Shown here: in pieces, positions 1-7,886 of the stretch
How the letters are laid out: each line of letters starts with the position of its first letter
How positions within the stretch are numbered: position 1 is the stretch's first letter
NCBI GenBank assembly: GCA_903831635.1
Contig: CAIKYN010000227.1
Location: forward strand, 1-33,200
Reading direction: 5' to 3'
Source of the DNA: an uncultured Spartobacteria bacterium
GTDB lineage: Bacteria > Verrucomicrobiota > Verrucomicrobiia > Chthoniobacterales > UBA6821
Length of the DNA: 33,200 bases
Translations under genes and position numbers: made by a program
The notes under the pieces: generated by a model
The model's database searches: none
What the model saw: the letters and a program-made list of their open reading frames with translations, nothing else
What the model was told of the DNA's origin: nothing

Positions 1-1610
1 AGCACACCTTGGAAAACCAGAGTCCAAGTCACGGCTTCGAATCCTCCGACGCTCGTGTAGATGGTCGTCAGGACACCCATGATTACGACGCTCCAGCGGA
101 CATCTAGGCCTGTGGTTGCTGAGATTGCAATCGAAGGGAGCACGAGGACAATGCTTGATCTGCCGAAGGTCTGAAAGATGATCTGCAGAAAACTGGCAAT
201 CAGGCGGAGTGAAAGATTGAAGCGTCGTTCTAGGTACTCGAAGGTGGAGGTAATCTCCAACCTTCGGAGGATCGGATAGGTGATCCGTGACTGGAAGAAG
301 TACACAGGAATAAAAACGATCAGGGGAAAAAGCCAGACAAGGTTGGAGGCAAAGGCCAGTGCCGGAACCGCCATGAAGCTGATTGCACTGGCAGCGGTGG
401 CGAACATACTGATACCGGCGGCCCACCAGGGAGTCTGACGGTTACCGAGGGAGTATTCCGCTGCAGATTTCTGATTCCGGAAGTAGTAACCAATGTAACC
501 GATGAAGCAGAAGTAGAAGAGAATCATCAGATAATCGGCCCAGTTCAGGTTACGGGCCGTCCGGGGCGTGCTCACCTGAAGAATGCTAGAATTACCTTTT
601 CCTCCAAAGAGAAGAAGCGATCCATCCGATGACTTTACCAGGGAGGGATTGAGGACTTTCAGTGGTGTTCCGGCTTTTACCCAGGCATCGGTGACCACGT
701 GAAAGAGCAGGGTGGGGGACTCATTTTCTTGGTTCAGGACGAGTGGGTCCAGCACGCTGGGTGTTGTATCGGCTCCAAAGACGAATGTGTGAGCCTGTCC
801 CGAGGGGGCGGCTTTACCGGCGGCAAGTGCAATCGGCAGTTCGGCACCATGAGCCCATCCCGTGAGAGTCGTTCCTTCAGCAGGCTTACTACGGTAAAGG
901 AGAACATCCTTGGTTGCAACGAAACCACCGCCTCCGTCGGATGAGCGCCCCCCGATTACCTCAAGTAAATCATACTGAGCTGTCACCAAGGGAAGAATCG
1001 TTCCAGAACCCGGAAGATCAGGAAGCCGGTTCCATGCGGCTTTCTCATTGGAGAGATCCAATGTGAGTACGTCGCGGCGTGCTTGCGGTGAGGAGAGCGA
1101 AGAGGTTCCCCCGACAACATGAAGTTTCTCGCTGACGATTGCTGCACCGGCCCCGACGACAGGGAACGGTAACGGTGGGAGTTCCCTGCTTTCCAGATGG
1201 GTGCCGTTCCAGCTAACTGCGGTCACGCGGGAAGAGGGGACTCCGTCAACGAGGCCACCAGCCACGATCAGATCGTTGCCATGCTGTGCTGTCGCTCCCC
1301 AAGCTCTTCCACCGGGAAAGGGAATCTTTTTCCAAGATGAGCCCTTCTCTCCCATCGGAAGCACATAAGCCTCTGGCACGCACGTGCCTTCTTTACCAAT
1401 TCCACCCAACTCGAGAAGGACTCCACCGGAAGTTCCTCCCTCGATCCCGTTGCGAGAGGCGATCTCCGAGGGAGGAGAGGGGAGGGCAGATTGTTCGATC
1501 CTGACCTGTGTGTCCGCTTTATCCAAAACATCCGACGCCTGGAGGGGGTATGCGTGCAGGAGGAGCAGTAGGAATGCCGGGAGTGAAAAGGACAGGCGGG
1601 GAAATATCAT
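1..1610 (-). CDS. Kelch beta-propeller / sodium:solute symporter fusion (3' end outside window)
   Basis: The reverse strand reads open from an ATG at 1610 to the window edge, giving at least 536 residues. Residues 1-25 form a signal peptide. Residues about 60-345 carry Gly-Gly doublets typical of Kelch blades at 69-70, 118-119, 167-168, 220-221 and 336-337, as in the NanM-type sialic acid mutarotases. Hydrophobic helices begin near residue 360 (DYLMILFYFCFIGYIGYYF), followed by a conserved sodium:solute symporter stretch (AAEYSLGNRQTPWWAAGISM). The likely topology is a periplasmic propeller fused to a sodium-driven sugar or sialic acid permease; the substrate is inferred from the family only. 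It lies 54 bases downstream of the SGNH hydrolase on the same strand, so the two are probably cotranscribed. An in-frame GTG 18 bases upstream is an alternative start. No Shine-Dalgarno is visible. Confidence 0.85.
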   Translation of the reverse strand, partial: MIFPRLSFSLPAFLLLLLHAYPLQASDVLDKADTQVRIEQSALPSPPSEIASRNGIEGGTSGGVLLELGGIGKEGTCVPEAYVLPMGEKGSSWKKIPFPGGRAWGATAQHGNDLIVAGGLVDGVPSSRVTAVSWNGTHLESRELPPLPFPVVGAGAAIVSEKLHVVGGTSSLSSPQARRDVLTLDLSNEKAAWNRLPDLPGSGTILPLVTAQYDLLEVIGGRSSDGGGGFVATKDVLLYRSKPAEGTTLTGWAHGAELPIALAAGKAAPSGQAHTFVFGADTTPSVLDPLVLNQENESPTLLFHVVTDAWVKAGTPLKVLNPSLVKSSDGSLLLFGGKGNSSILQVSTPRTARNLNWADYLMILFYFCFIGYIGYYFRNQKSAAEYSLGNRQTPWWAAGISMFATAASAISFMAVPALAFASNLVWLFPLIVFIPVYFFQSRITYPILRRLEITSTFEYLERRFNLSLRLIASFLQIIFQTFGRSSIVLVLPSIAISATTGLDVRWSVVIMGVLTTIYTSVGGFEAVTWTLVFQGV

Positions 1611-1664
1611 TGGTTGGGGGTGATGCACGGTAAACGTTAAGTCTAGAGGGCGCGGATACCTCGG

Positions 1665-2372
1665 TCAATCGTCCTTCACGGCATTCGCAGCCACGTTGAT
1701 CCACTCGTCTGCCATGAGTTGGTGACCTGCCGCGGAAGGGTGAACTCCGTCCGGTATCCAGAATGAGGCGGGTGCTATGTTAAGTGCAGCATCAAAAAGT
1801 GGTTGCCATTCGATCACGTAAGTTCCGTGCTTTTCCGCAAGATCAACGACTGCCGAGGCAAAGTTCCCGACTTCGGAACTCCAGAGGTCCCAATCTTTGC
1901 CGATCTTGTCCTCGGGTAGAACAAAAGGAGTGCAGAGGATGATTTTGGTATCCGGAAGCTCTTTTCTGGTTAGAGAGAGAAGAAAGTCAAAGGTTTCACG
2001 GAAGAGTTCGAGGGTCACCAAGCTCTTGGGAGGGCGCCCATCGGTCCGGGGTGGAGGCGGGATGGTAAGTTCCACGACACTGGCGGCATCATTCACGCCC
2101 ACGAAAATAGTGAGAAGATCGGGGCGATGTGAGATGCAATCCTCCTCCCAACGGGGTGCTAAATCGGTGATCCTGTGACCATTGATTCCGCGATTGATAA
2201 AATTGACGGAATCCTGCGGGTGATCATAACCATAACGCGCGGCAATCAGACGGACATAGGTGTCCCCGAGTGAGTGGTTCACATCGCCTGTCCTGCTGCG
2301 ATCTCCATCTGTGATGGAGTCTCCAATAAAAAGAATCGTGCTTTCTTGTTTGAAAATGCGGGGCTGTTTCAT
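1665..2372 (-). CDS. SGNH/GDSL-family hydrolase
   Basis: A 235-residue predicted esterase or acetylhydrolase. Block I is FIGDSITDGD with the nucleophile Ser19. Block II is INRGINGHRITD with Gly65. Block III is VGVND with Asn94. Block V is DGVHPSAAGH with Asp208 and His211, so the catalytic set is complete. There is no signal peptide, which suggests a cytoplasmic enzyme. The frame is open further upstream to an ATG at 2477, but the extra 35 residues are basic and unlike the family. The start at 2372 places the GDS motif at the normal distance from the N-terminus. The Kelch-symporter gene follows 54 bases downstream, and an operon in which a transported ester is deacylated is plausible. The exact substrate cannot be read from sequence. 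Confidence 0.85.
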   Translation of the reverse strand: MKQPRIFKQESTILFIGDSITDGDRSRTGDVNHSLGDTYVRLIAARYGYDHPQDSVNFINRGINGHRITDLAPRWEEDCISHRPDLLTIFVGVNDAASVVELTIPPPPRTDGRPPKSLVTLELFRETFDFLLSLTRKELPDTKIILCTPFVLPEDKIGKDWDLWSSEVGNFASAVVDLAEKHGTYVIEWQPLFDAALNIAPASFWIPDGVHPSAAGHQLMADEWINVAANAVKDD

Positions 2373-2536
2373 AACTGATTTTAGCTGTTTGCAGGGATAT
2401 TGTGATCGATGTTTTGATCGATTGCTAAAGTAAAAATCATTGCTACACCTCAGCCTAAAGGGAAGTGCATGTTTCATCAGAGTTGATTGGATTGCATTTG
2501 AATGATTCCCGCGTCAGTTTTTGTAACATTCGAGCC

Positions 2537-3445
2537 ATGATGATCCGAGCGGCCTTAATCATTCTTAGCCTGTGTTCGTTGATGCGGGGTTCCTCTTTAT
2601 TACCAGAAGGAGTAACTGTCACCCGAGATCATGATGGCGAGACTCCGGGCGTCGAGTCGTGGTCGATTGTCAGTCCCTACCAGCAGGGCACGAACAAGGT
2701 CGAGGTGCTGCTACCGCCCCATCTTGATCCAAACCGCAAATACCCAGTGGTGTACTGCCTCCCCGTCAATGCGGGTACCATGGGAAACTGGGGGCATCCC
2801 TTGACTGAAGCGATCAGGTGTAGGCTTGCCGATAAATACCAGGCGATCTTTGTGACCCCTTCTTTCACTACGCTCCCTTGGTATGGAAATAACCCCGAGA
2901 ATCCACTCTTTCGGCAGAACGACCATATCACCAAGGCGGTGATGCCTTTTATCGAAAGCCATTATCCGGTGTTAGATTTCTATAGTGCGCCATCACCCTC
3001 ACAATCCTCACCAAATTATTTGATCGGTTTCAGTAAATCGTCCTTGGGAGCCCTTGCTCTTTTCTTCAACAACCCTGACAAATTCCGCTCGGTGGCAGTT
3101 TTTGAGAGCTGGTATGGGCAGCCGAATGATCTCCAGTGGAATACTTGGGGGTTCAAGGAATGTTACGGAACAAGAGCTAACTACGACCTGTACGATCCCC
3201 AGTTGCTGATAGCCAAACGTGCGGGCGAGTTTGCTAATGGTCCTTCGAGAATCACTGTGCTGGGCGGCGGTCCTGGTCCGAGAGTTGGTGTCGATCAGCT
3301 GTTGGGATTACTACGCGACAAATCGGTTCCACATATCGAGATCTGGGATCGCACCATGAGCCATGATTGGCGGAGCGGCTGGATGCCGTTGGCAGTCGCC
3401 TCACTCTTTGCGCCTCCCGGGGACGCTCCGGCTCCCACGAAATAG
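2537..3445 (+). CDS. secreted alpha/beta-hydrolase esterase (esterase D / feruloyl-esterase-like)
   Basis: A 302-residue protein with an N-terminal hydrophobic signal (MMIRAALIILSLCSLMRGSS). The body resembles the putative esterase family that contains S-formylglutathione hydrolases and carbohydrate esterases: a strand with KYPVVYCLP near residue 68, the nucleophile elbow IGFSKSS with Ser166, and a late histidine in SHDW (His276). The elbow is G-x-S-x-S rather than the usual G-x-S-x-G. The frame is open back to an ATG at 2465, but the start at 2537 gives a clean signal peptide. The gene is divergent from the SGNH hydrolase and convergent with the nitroreductase. A role in deacylating plant or algal polysaccharides would fit the neighbouring glycosidases but is an inference. 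Confidence 0.75.
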   Translation: MMIRAALIILSLCSLMRGSSLLPEGVTVTRDHDGETPGVESWSIVSPYQQGTNKVEVLLPPHLDPNRKYPVVYCLPVNAGTMGNWGHPLTEAIRCRLADKYQAIFVTPSFTTLPWYGNNPENPLFRQNDHITKAVMPFIESHYPVLDFYSAPSPSQSSPNYLIGFSKSSLGALALFFNNPDKFRSVAVFESWYGQPNDLQWNTWGFKECYGTRANYDLYDPQLLIAKRAGEFANGPSRITVLGGGPGPRVGVDQLLGLLRDKSVPHIEIWDRTMSHDWRSGWMPLAVASLFAPPGDAPAPTK

Positions 3446-3457
3446 GCTGATTGACTC

Positions 3458-3471
3458 GCCCTGTTAGGGGC
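3458..3471. terminator. small hairpin between convergent genes
   Basis: GCCCT-gtta-GGGGC forms a 5-bp stem, one pair being a wobble, in the 26-base gap between the convergent esterase and nitroreductase stop codons. It could act weakly on either strand, but no clear T-tract follows it. Confidence 0.25.
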
Positions 3472-4179
3472 TTACTCCACAAACCTCGTGAATGAAGTCG
3501 CAGGATCCCTTTCTGTACGAAGGGTATTCTCGATTTTTGAGGAATCTTCGTAACCAAGCGCCATCCCGCAGACGAGCATCTGCTGGTCCGAGATTTTCAG
3601 GTGCCGGGCGATGATTCTGTGGTATTTGCAGAAAGCAGCTTGGGGACAGGTATCAAGCCCTCGGGCCTGCGCGGCGATCATGACATTCTGAAGAAACATG
3701 CCGTAGTCTAGCCAGCTCCCCTGGCCCATGATCCGATCGATGGTGAAGAAGAGTCCGACCGGCGCATCGAAGAAAGTGTAGTTACGAGCAAATTGCAGTT
3801 CCATCCGTTCACGCTCTCCCTTGGTGATGCCCAGAAGTCCGTAGAGATCGTAGCCAACCTTACGGCGCCGATCGATGTAGGGAGGCACCCATTTGTCCGG
3901 GTAGTAGGAGTATTCCTGTGTGTGCTCCGCATCTCGGACGGGATCGAGTGCTGTTTCGACGAGCTCCTTGGAGAGAGCTTCCTTTTTCTCACCCGTGACG
4001 ACGATGGTCTGCCACGGTTGGGTATTCGTTCCGGAGGGGGCTCGAGCCGCAACATCCAGGATCTCCAGAATGGTCTGATTCGGCACAGGCGTCGGTAGGA
4101 AGGCCCGCACAGAACGCCTTCCTCGGATGGTTTCATCAACGATGCATGAGATTTTAACTTTAGGGTCTAAATCGCTCAT
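3472..4179 (-). CDS. nitroreductase-family flavoprotein
   Basis: A 235-residue FMN-dependent oxidoreductase of the nitroreductase family, using NAD(P)H to reduce nitro compounds, quinones or related electrophiles. The FMN phosphate-binding segment RRSVRAFLP lies at residues 21-29 and the second FMN-contact segment APSGTNTQPW at 47-56. A further family segment is GSWLDYGMFLQNVMIAAQAR, followed by the region around CPQAAFCKYH. The layout matches the PnbA-like subgroup. The start at 4179 puts the RRSVR motif at the usual position. No signal peptide is seen, so it should be cytosolic. It follows the GH1 gene on the same strand after a 54-base gap holding a heptamer repeat. The physiological substrate is unknown. 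Confidence 0.85.
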   Translation of the reverse strand: MSDLDPKVKISCIVDETIRGRRSVRAFLPTPVPNQTILEILDVAARAPSGTNTQPWQTIVVTGEKKEALSKELVETALDPVRDAEHTQEYSYYPDKWVPPYIDRRRKVGYDLYGLLGITKGERERMELQFARNYTFFDAPVGLFFTIDRIMGQGSWLDYGMFLQNVMIAAQARGLDTCPQAAFCKYHRIIARHLKISDQQMLVCGMALGYEDSSKIENTLRTERDPATSFTRFVE

Positions 4180-4201
4180 CGGTTTTCTCTGTCTCTCTAA
4201 A

Positions 4202-4236
4202 AGCCTTCAGTCTTCAGCCTAGAAACCTCTTTTTCA
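4202..4236 (-). repeat. heptamer repeat block A, adjoining the GH1 stop codon
   Basis: Three consecutive 7-mers (AGCCTTC, AGTCTTC, AGCCTAG) are followed by a short block ending in the stop codon of the GH1 gene (4236-4234). Read on the reverse strand from that stop, 28 of 35 bases match, without gaps, the sequence after the oppC stop at 26836. Confidence 0.75.
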
Positions 4237-5571
4237 TGGCTCCGGATACGCTTTGATGAAATTTTTATACCAAAAAGCGGAAGGGGAAGGGATACGATCA
4301 TGCGTGGTTGGATCAAAGGAGAAGAGTCCGAATTTTGGCGTCCAACCCTCGGTCCACTCATAGTTGTCGACCAAGGTCCATGGGAAGTAGCCACGCACAT
4401 CCACGCCCTCGTTCATGGCACGTCGCATTTGGGCGATATGCTCGCGGAAATAGCGGATCGACTTCTGTCCGCTCTGGGTACCGATGCCGTTTTCCGAGAT
4501 CACGATTGGCTTGTGATAGCGACTCCAAATCTGTCGGAGCACATGATAGAGACCAGTCGGTGCGATCTCCCAACCGAGCTGCGTGTATTGGGAGTTATGC
4601 TCTCCGACGGGACGGAAGAGAAAGCGCAGGAGACTGCACTGCTGGGCGTAGTAATAGTTGACGCCGATCAGATCACAGGTGTCGGCTACCATATCGAGGT
4701 GGTCGTAGTTCTGATGCAGCATTAGGTGATAGACGGAACGGGTCGGATCGGCATAGGTCGCCTTCCTCCAGTAGGGCAGCGAGTAGATTCCCATCACCAA
4801 CGCATCAGGTCGTTCCTCCCTGACGATGGCTGCTGCATCACGGAACATCTCTGCCGAAACCTGCATCGCCCTCTTGTAAGAACCTGGGTGGACCAGTAGT
4901 CCCGGCGGCCAGTGGGCTCCGATCCATCCAAGCTGAAGGGCTCCGTTCGGCTCATTCTGCGGAACATAGATGCGCACATCGGACTTGGTAGCCCTCACTA
5001 CACGGCGCACATGAGCCTGCCAGGCTGAGCGGATGTCTGGATTGAGGAAATTGGCCCTAGACTTATCCTTGGAATAGATCCAATCGGGAAAGGTGAAATG
5101 CCAGAGCGTGATGATTGGCTCAATCCCAGCCTCCCTGCATTTATGGGCCATCTCAGCATAGCGTGCCAGAGCCGCTTCATTGATCTCACCCCGACGGGGT
5201 TCCACGCGCGCCCAATCAACCCCGAAGCGGAAATGATTCACTCCCAGAAATTTGACGGCAGCCAAATCCTTGTCGAACTGGCTCCAGGAGAAGACGGCAG
5301 TGTCCCCTCGGACGGGAGCTCTTCCCTCTTCTGCAAAACGGTCCCAGTCGGTCTTGAAATACCATTTCGATCCCGGAACGTATCCCTTATCCTCGTTCTG
5401 GAACGGAGCTGTGGAAGTGCCCCACCAGAAGGGTTCCTTGGGTAATTTTTTTGTTACCACGGCACTTGCGGGAGGCGTGTAATGGCGCGGTGCCATGATG
5501 CATCCAGGGAGGAGCAGGATGGATGGGAGAAGCGTTCCCAGGAGGAGGCTGCGGATGGTTGCTTGATGCAT
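4234..5571 (-). CDS. GH1-family glycosidase, lipoprotein (paralogue 1)
   Basis: A 445-residue family GH1 beta-glycosidase, predicted to hydrolyse beta-linked glycosides. The N-terminus is a lipoprotein signal with lipobox LPGC (Cys24), so it is membrane-anchored; most GH1 enzymes are cytoplasmic. GH1 landmarks: WGTSTAPFQNED (50-61, with the glycone-binding Gln58), TLWHFTFPDW (155-164), acid/base VPQNEPNG (Glu207), VNYYY (304-308), nucleophile VISENGIG (Glu360), and the LVDNYEW block (400-406) followed by a GL. The usual Thr two residues before NEP is Pro here. The gene is divergent from the unknown secreted protein at 5611, with only 39 bases between starts. It is paralogous to the GH1 at 6540, which shares every one of these unusual features. 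Substrate specificity cannot be predicted. Confidence 0.88.
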   Translation of the reverse strand: MHQATIRSLLLGTLLPSILLLPGCIMAPRHYTPPASAVVTKKLPKEPFWWGTSTAPFQNEDKGYVPGSKWYFKTDWDRFAEEGRAPVRGDTAVFSWSQFDKDLAAVKFLGVNHFRFGVDWARVEPRRGEINEAALARYAEMAHKCREAGIEPIITLWHFTFPDWIYSKDKSRANFLNPDIRSAWQAHVRRVVRATKSDVRIYVPQNEPNGALQLGWIGAHWPPGLLVHPGSYKRAMQVSAEMFRDAAAIVREERPDALVMGIYSLPYWRKATYADPTRSVYHLMLHQNYDHLDMVADTCDLIGVNYYYAQQCSLLRFLFRPVGEHNSQYTQLGWEIAPTGLYHVLRQIWSRYHKPIVISENGIGTQSGQKSIRYFREHIAQMRRAMNEGVDVRGYFPWTLVDNYEWTEGWTPKFGLFSFDPTTHDRIPSPSAFWYKNFIKAYPEP

Positions 5572-5610
5572 TGATTAAGGCCTAGTAACTAACAGGGAAG
5601 GCAATCCTTC

Positions 5611-6543
5611 ATGAAGCATTCTTTCCTTCTTTGTATTTTTCTTCTGCTGCTGGTCTCTTCAGGGCGATCGGAAATGGATATGGATGCTAAACGCCTCATG
5701 CCGGATACCATTTTCATGAATGATGGAAAGGTTCTTCACGGCCTGATCCTCAGGAATGATGCGCAGAAGGTGACCTTGCAGCAAAAAATGGGGGAAGTGG
5801 AGATCCCCAAGAGTGGTATCCGTCGCATCGATGACGAGCCTGATTTGGGAGTCTATTTTGCCGACATCGTTGATCCTGGAACGCTTCCCCCGTGGCGGAT
5901 GATCGTTCAGGACCTGCGTACTGATGACAGCATCAAATCCTTCAGGCAGATTCCTGCAACAACCATCGACAATGGTTATCTCAAGGATATTCCCTATCTC
6001 TCCTTCAAGATCAACGAACGGACGGAGATGAATGTCTACGGCGATCCTAATCACCCAGTCTGCATTGAGTTCGGTATTTACGAACGAGGGGAAAAGATCA
6101 CCCAGTTCAAGAAAATCATCCGTGCTTACCTTGCGGGCATTCTTACCAACAGAAAAGAGGTTGGGGCCCTCTACTCCCTGCATGAAAAGGGAGGCCAGAT
6201 TCGAGTAAAAAACTTTATTTTTAAGGTCACGCCGCCAGATGCACCCGACGCCTACGGAGGTTGGTGGATCGCGATTTATGATCCTTCGCGCCTCGAGAAG
6301 GCACGAATTCCCGACGCAGTGTATCGAAAAGTTACACTCCCCTTTGATGAGGTGAATAATCACTTTGGGAGACTCCGTTTGGACCGAATCATGTCGAATG
6401 ATCAGTTCCTAGCTGCCACCCGCATGAATTGGAATAGCGCCATCCCCGATCTGCGTGGGTTTTACCGCAACAGAGTGGGAGATCTGGAACTTCTTGTTCC
6501 GTCATTTATGAAGAAAAAACCTTCACCCACACCTCAGCCATGA
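5611..6543 (+). CDS. unrecognised secreted protein
   Basis: A 310-residue protein I do not recognise as a named family. It starts with a clear signal peptide (residues 1-20, ending SSGRS). Residues about 31-75 have the pattern of a small beta-barrel-like module seen in many PVC secreted proteins: DTIFMNDGKVLHGLILRN, then a VTLQ strand, then VEIPKSGIRRIDD. The rest is mixed alpha/beta with aromatic patches such as YGGWWIAIYD near residue 215. The C-terminus is Lys/Pro-rich (MKKKPSPTPQP). Its stop overlaps the start of the second GH1 gene by four bases (ATGA), and a first GH1 lies divergently 39 bases upstream. A structural or accessory partner of the glycosidases is possible but only inferred. 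It is one of few genes here with a purine-rich GGGAAGG before the start. Confidence 0.8.
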   Translation: MKHSFLLCIFLLLLVSSGRSEMDMDAKRLMPDTIFMNDGKVLHGLILRNDAQKVTLQQKMGEVEIPKSGIRRIDDEPDLGVYFADIVDPGTLPPWRMIVQDLRTDDSIKSFRQIPATTIDNGYLKDIPYLSFKINERTEMNVYGDPNHPVCIEFGIYERGEKITQFKKIIRAYLAGILTNRKEVGALYSLHEKGGQIRVKNFIFKVTPPDAPDAYGGWWIAIYDPSRLEKARIPDAVYRKVTLPFDEVNNHFGRLRLDRIMSNDQFLAATRMNWNSAIPDLRGFYRNRVGDLELLVPSFMKKKPSPTPQP

Positions 6544-7880
6544 AGAGCTTTCCCATGATCGCGGCGGTATTTCCGCTCCTGCTCCTCGGGGGGTGCGCCA
6601 TTCATCCCCTGGGCGCTCTGGACAAGGCTCCACGCCATCAGGCGGAAAAGCTCACGGGCTATGCCCCCTTCGCCTGGGGGATCTCCACCAGCAGCCTCCA
6701 GTATGAAAACAAAGCGGTGCAACCCGGAGATCCTAACTACTATGTCCGCGACTGGGATCTGCTGGTGCAGCATAAAAAGGCTCCTGTAGTCGGGGATGCA
6801 CTTTATTCCTGGAGTGATTTTGACAAGGATCTTGCCGCTCTCAAAAAGATCGGGGTGACCCACTACCGATTCAGCATAGAATGGGCCCGCGTCGAGCCCC
6901 ATCCGGGTCAATATAACGAACGGGCAGTCCGAGGATATGTCCAGATGTGCCGCAAACTCAAGGAGGCGGGAATAGAGCCCGTGGTCACGCTCTGGCACTT
7001 CACCTTCCCCGCGTGGTTGACCGATACCAAGGACAGCGAAAAGACCAACTGGCTTCACCCGCTTGCCCGCGAACGTTGGAATCTTTACGTCAAGAAGATG
7101 GTCCGAGCGACCGCTCCCTTCACAACTTTCTATGCCCCTGAGAATGAGCCCAATGGACAGGTCCTTACCGCCTACATCATCGGTCTCTGGCCTCCCTGCC
7201 ATACCTTTGATTTCAAGGGGTATCAAGCCGCGACAATCGCCAGTGCCGACATGTTTCGTGATGCCGCCGCCCGGATCAAGGAGGTGAAACCTTCGGCCAA
7301 GGTGCTCAGCGTCGAGGCACTTCCCTGGTGGGAGCACGCGCCGCTTGATCCCGGAGGCCTCCTCTACAACACGGTGATGCATGCCAATTTCGATCATTTG
7401 GACCGCATCTATGACGTCTGCGACATCATCGGATTCAACTACTACTACAGCCAGATGGCCGGCCCGCTTAGTCTCCTTTCTGAGGGAGCGCGTCATGGTC
7501 ATCACTACACGATGATGGGATGGAGAATCGACCCCGCCGCCCTCGGCAAGCAGATCCGCTACGTCGGCAAGCGCTACGACAAGCCGATGATGATCACGGA
7601 AAACGGGGTTGCCACCACGGATGAAAAGAAGCGCCTCTCCTATCTCCACGACCACATTGCGCAGGTTCGCAAGACCATGGATGAGGGTTACGATGTGAAG
7701 GGGTATTTTGTCTGGTCGCTGGCGGACAACTACGAGTGGCACTACGGTTATGTACCGAAGTTCGGCCTCTCAAGCATGGATTCCTCCAACAAGGTCAGGA
7801 TCCTCAAGCCGGCCGCCTACTATTACCGCGACGTCATTCGTGCATCCAATCGGGCTCAAAAGGTAACCCCACTGAACTGA
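6540..7880 (+). CDS. GH1-family glycosidase, lipoprotein (paralogue 2)
   Basis: A 446-residue GH1 beta-glycosidase with lipobox LGGC (Cys19). Landmarks: WGISTSSLQYENKA (46-59), TLWHFTFPAW (150-159), acid/base APENEPNG (Glu203), FNYYY (299-303), nucleophile ITENGVA (Glu354), and the LADNYEW block (394-400) followed by GYVPKFGL. As in paralogue 1, the acid/base motif is P-x-NEPNG instead of the canonical T-x-NEP. The two proteins align along their full length apart from the signal region, which indicates duplication. Its start overlaps the stop of the unknown secreted protein by four bases, so translation is probably coupled. The D-lactate dehydrogenase follows after six bases. Confidence 0.88.
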   Translation: MKSFPMIAAVFPLLLLGGCAIHPLGALDKAPRHQAEKLTGYAPFAWGISTSSLQYENKAVQPGDPNYYVRDWDLLVQHKKAPVVGDALYSWSDFDKDLAALKKIGVTHYRFSIEWARVEPHPGQYNERAVRGYVQMCRKLKEAGIEPVVTLWHFTFPAWLTDTKDSEKTNWLHPLARERWNLYVKKMVRATAPFTTFYAPENEPNGQVLTAYIIGLWPPCHTFDFKGYQAATIASADMFRDAAARIKEVKPSAKVLSVEALPWWEHAPLDPGGLLYNTVMHANFDHLDRIYDVCDIIGFNYYYSQMAGPLSLLSEGARHGHHYTMMGWRIDPAALGKQIRYVGKRYDKPMMITENGVATTDEKKRLSYLHDHIAQVRKTMDEGYDVKGYFVWSLADNYEWHYGYVPKFGLSSMDSSNKVRILKPAAYYYRDVIRASNRAQKVTPLN

Positions 7881-7886
7881 GTCCTT

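Noticed and set aside
2373..2477. Longer N-terminus for the SGNH hydrolase
   Set aside because: The extra residues are basic and unlike the family, and they would overlap the divergent esterase leader. The ATG at 2372 gives a normal SGNH start.
6534..7742. 402-codon open frame opposite the second GH1
   Set aside because: It is antisense to a gene with a full set of GH1 motifs and shows no domain of its own. Long antisense frames are common in GC-rich coding DNA.
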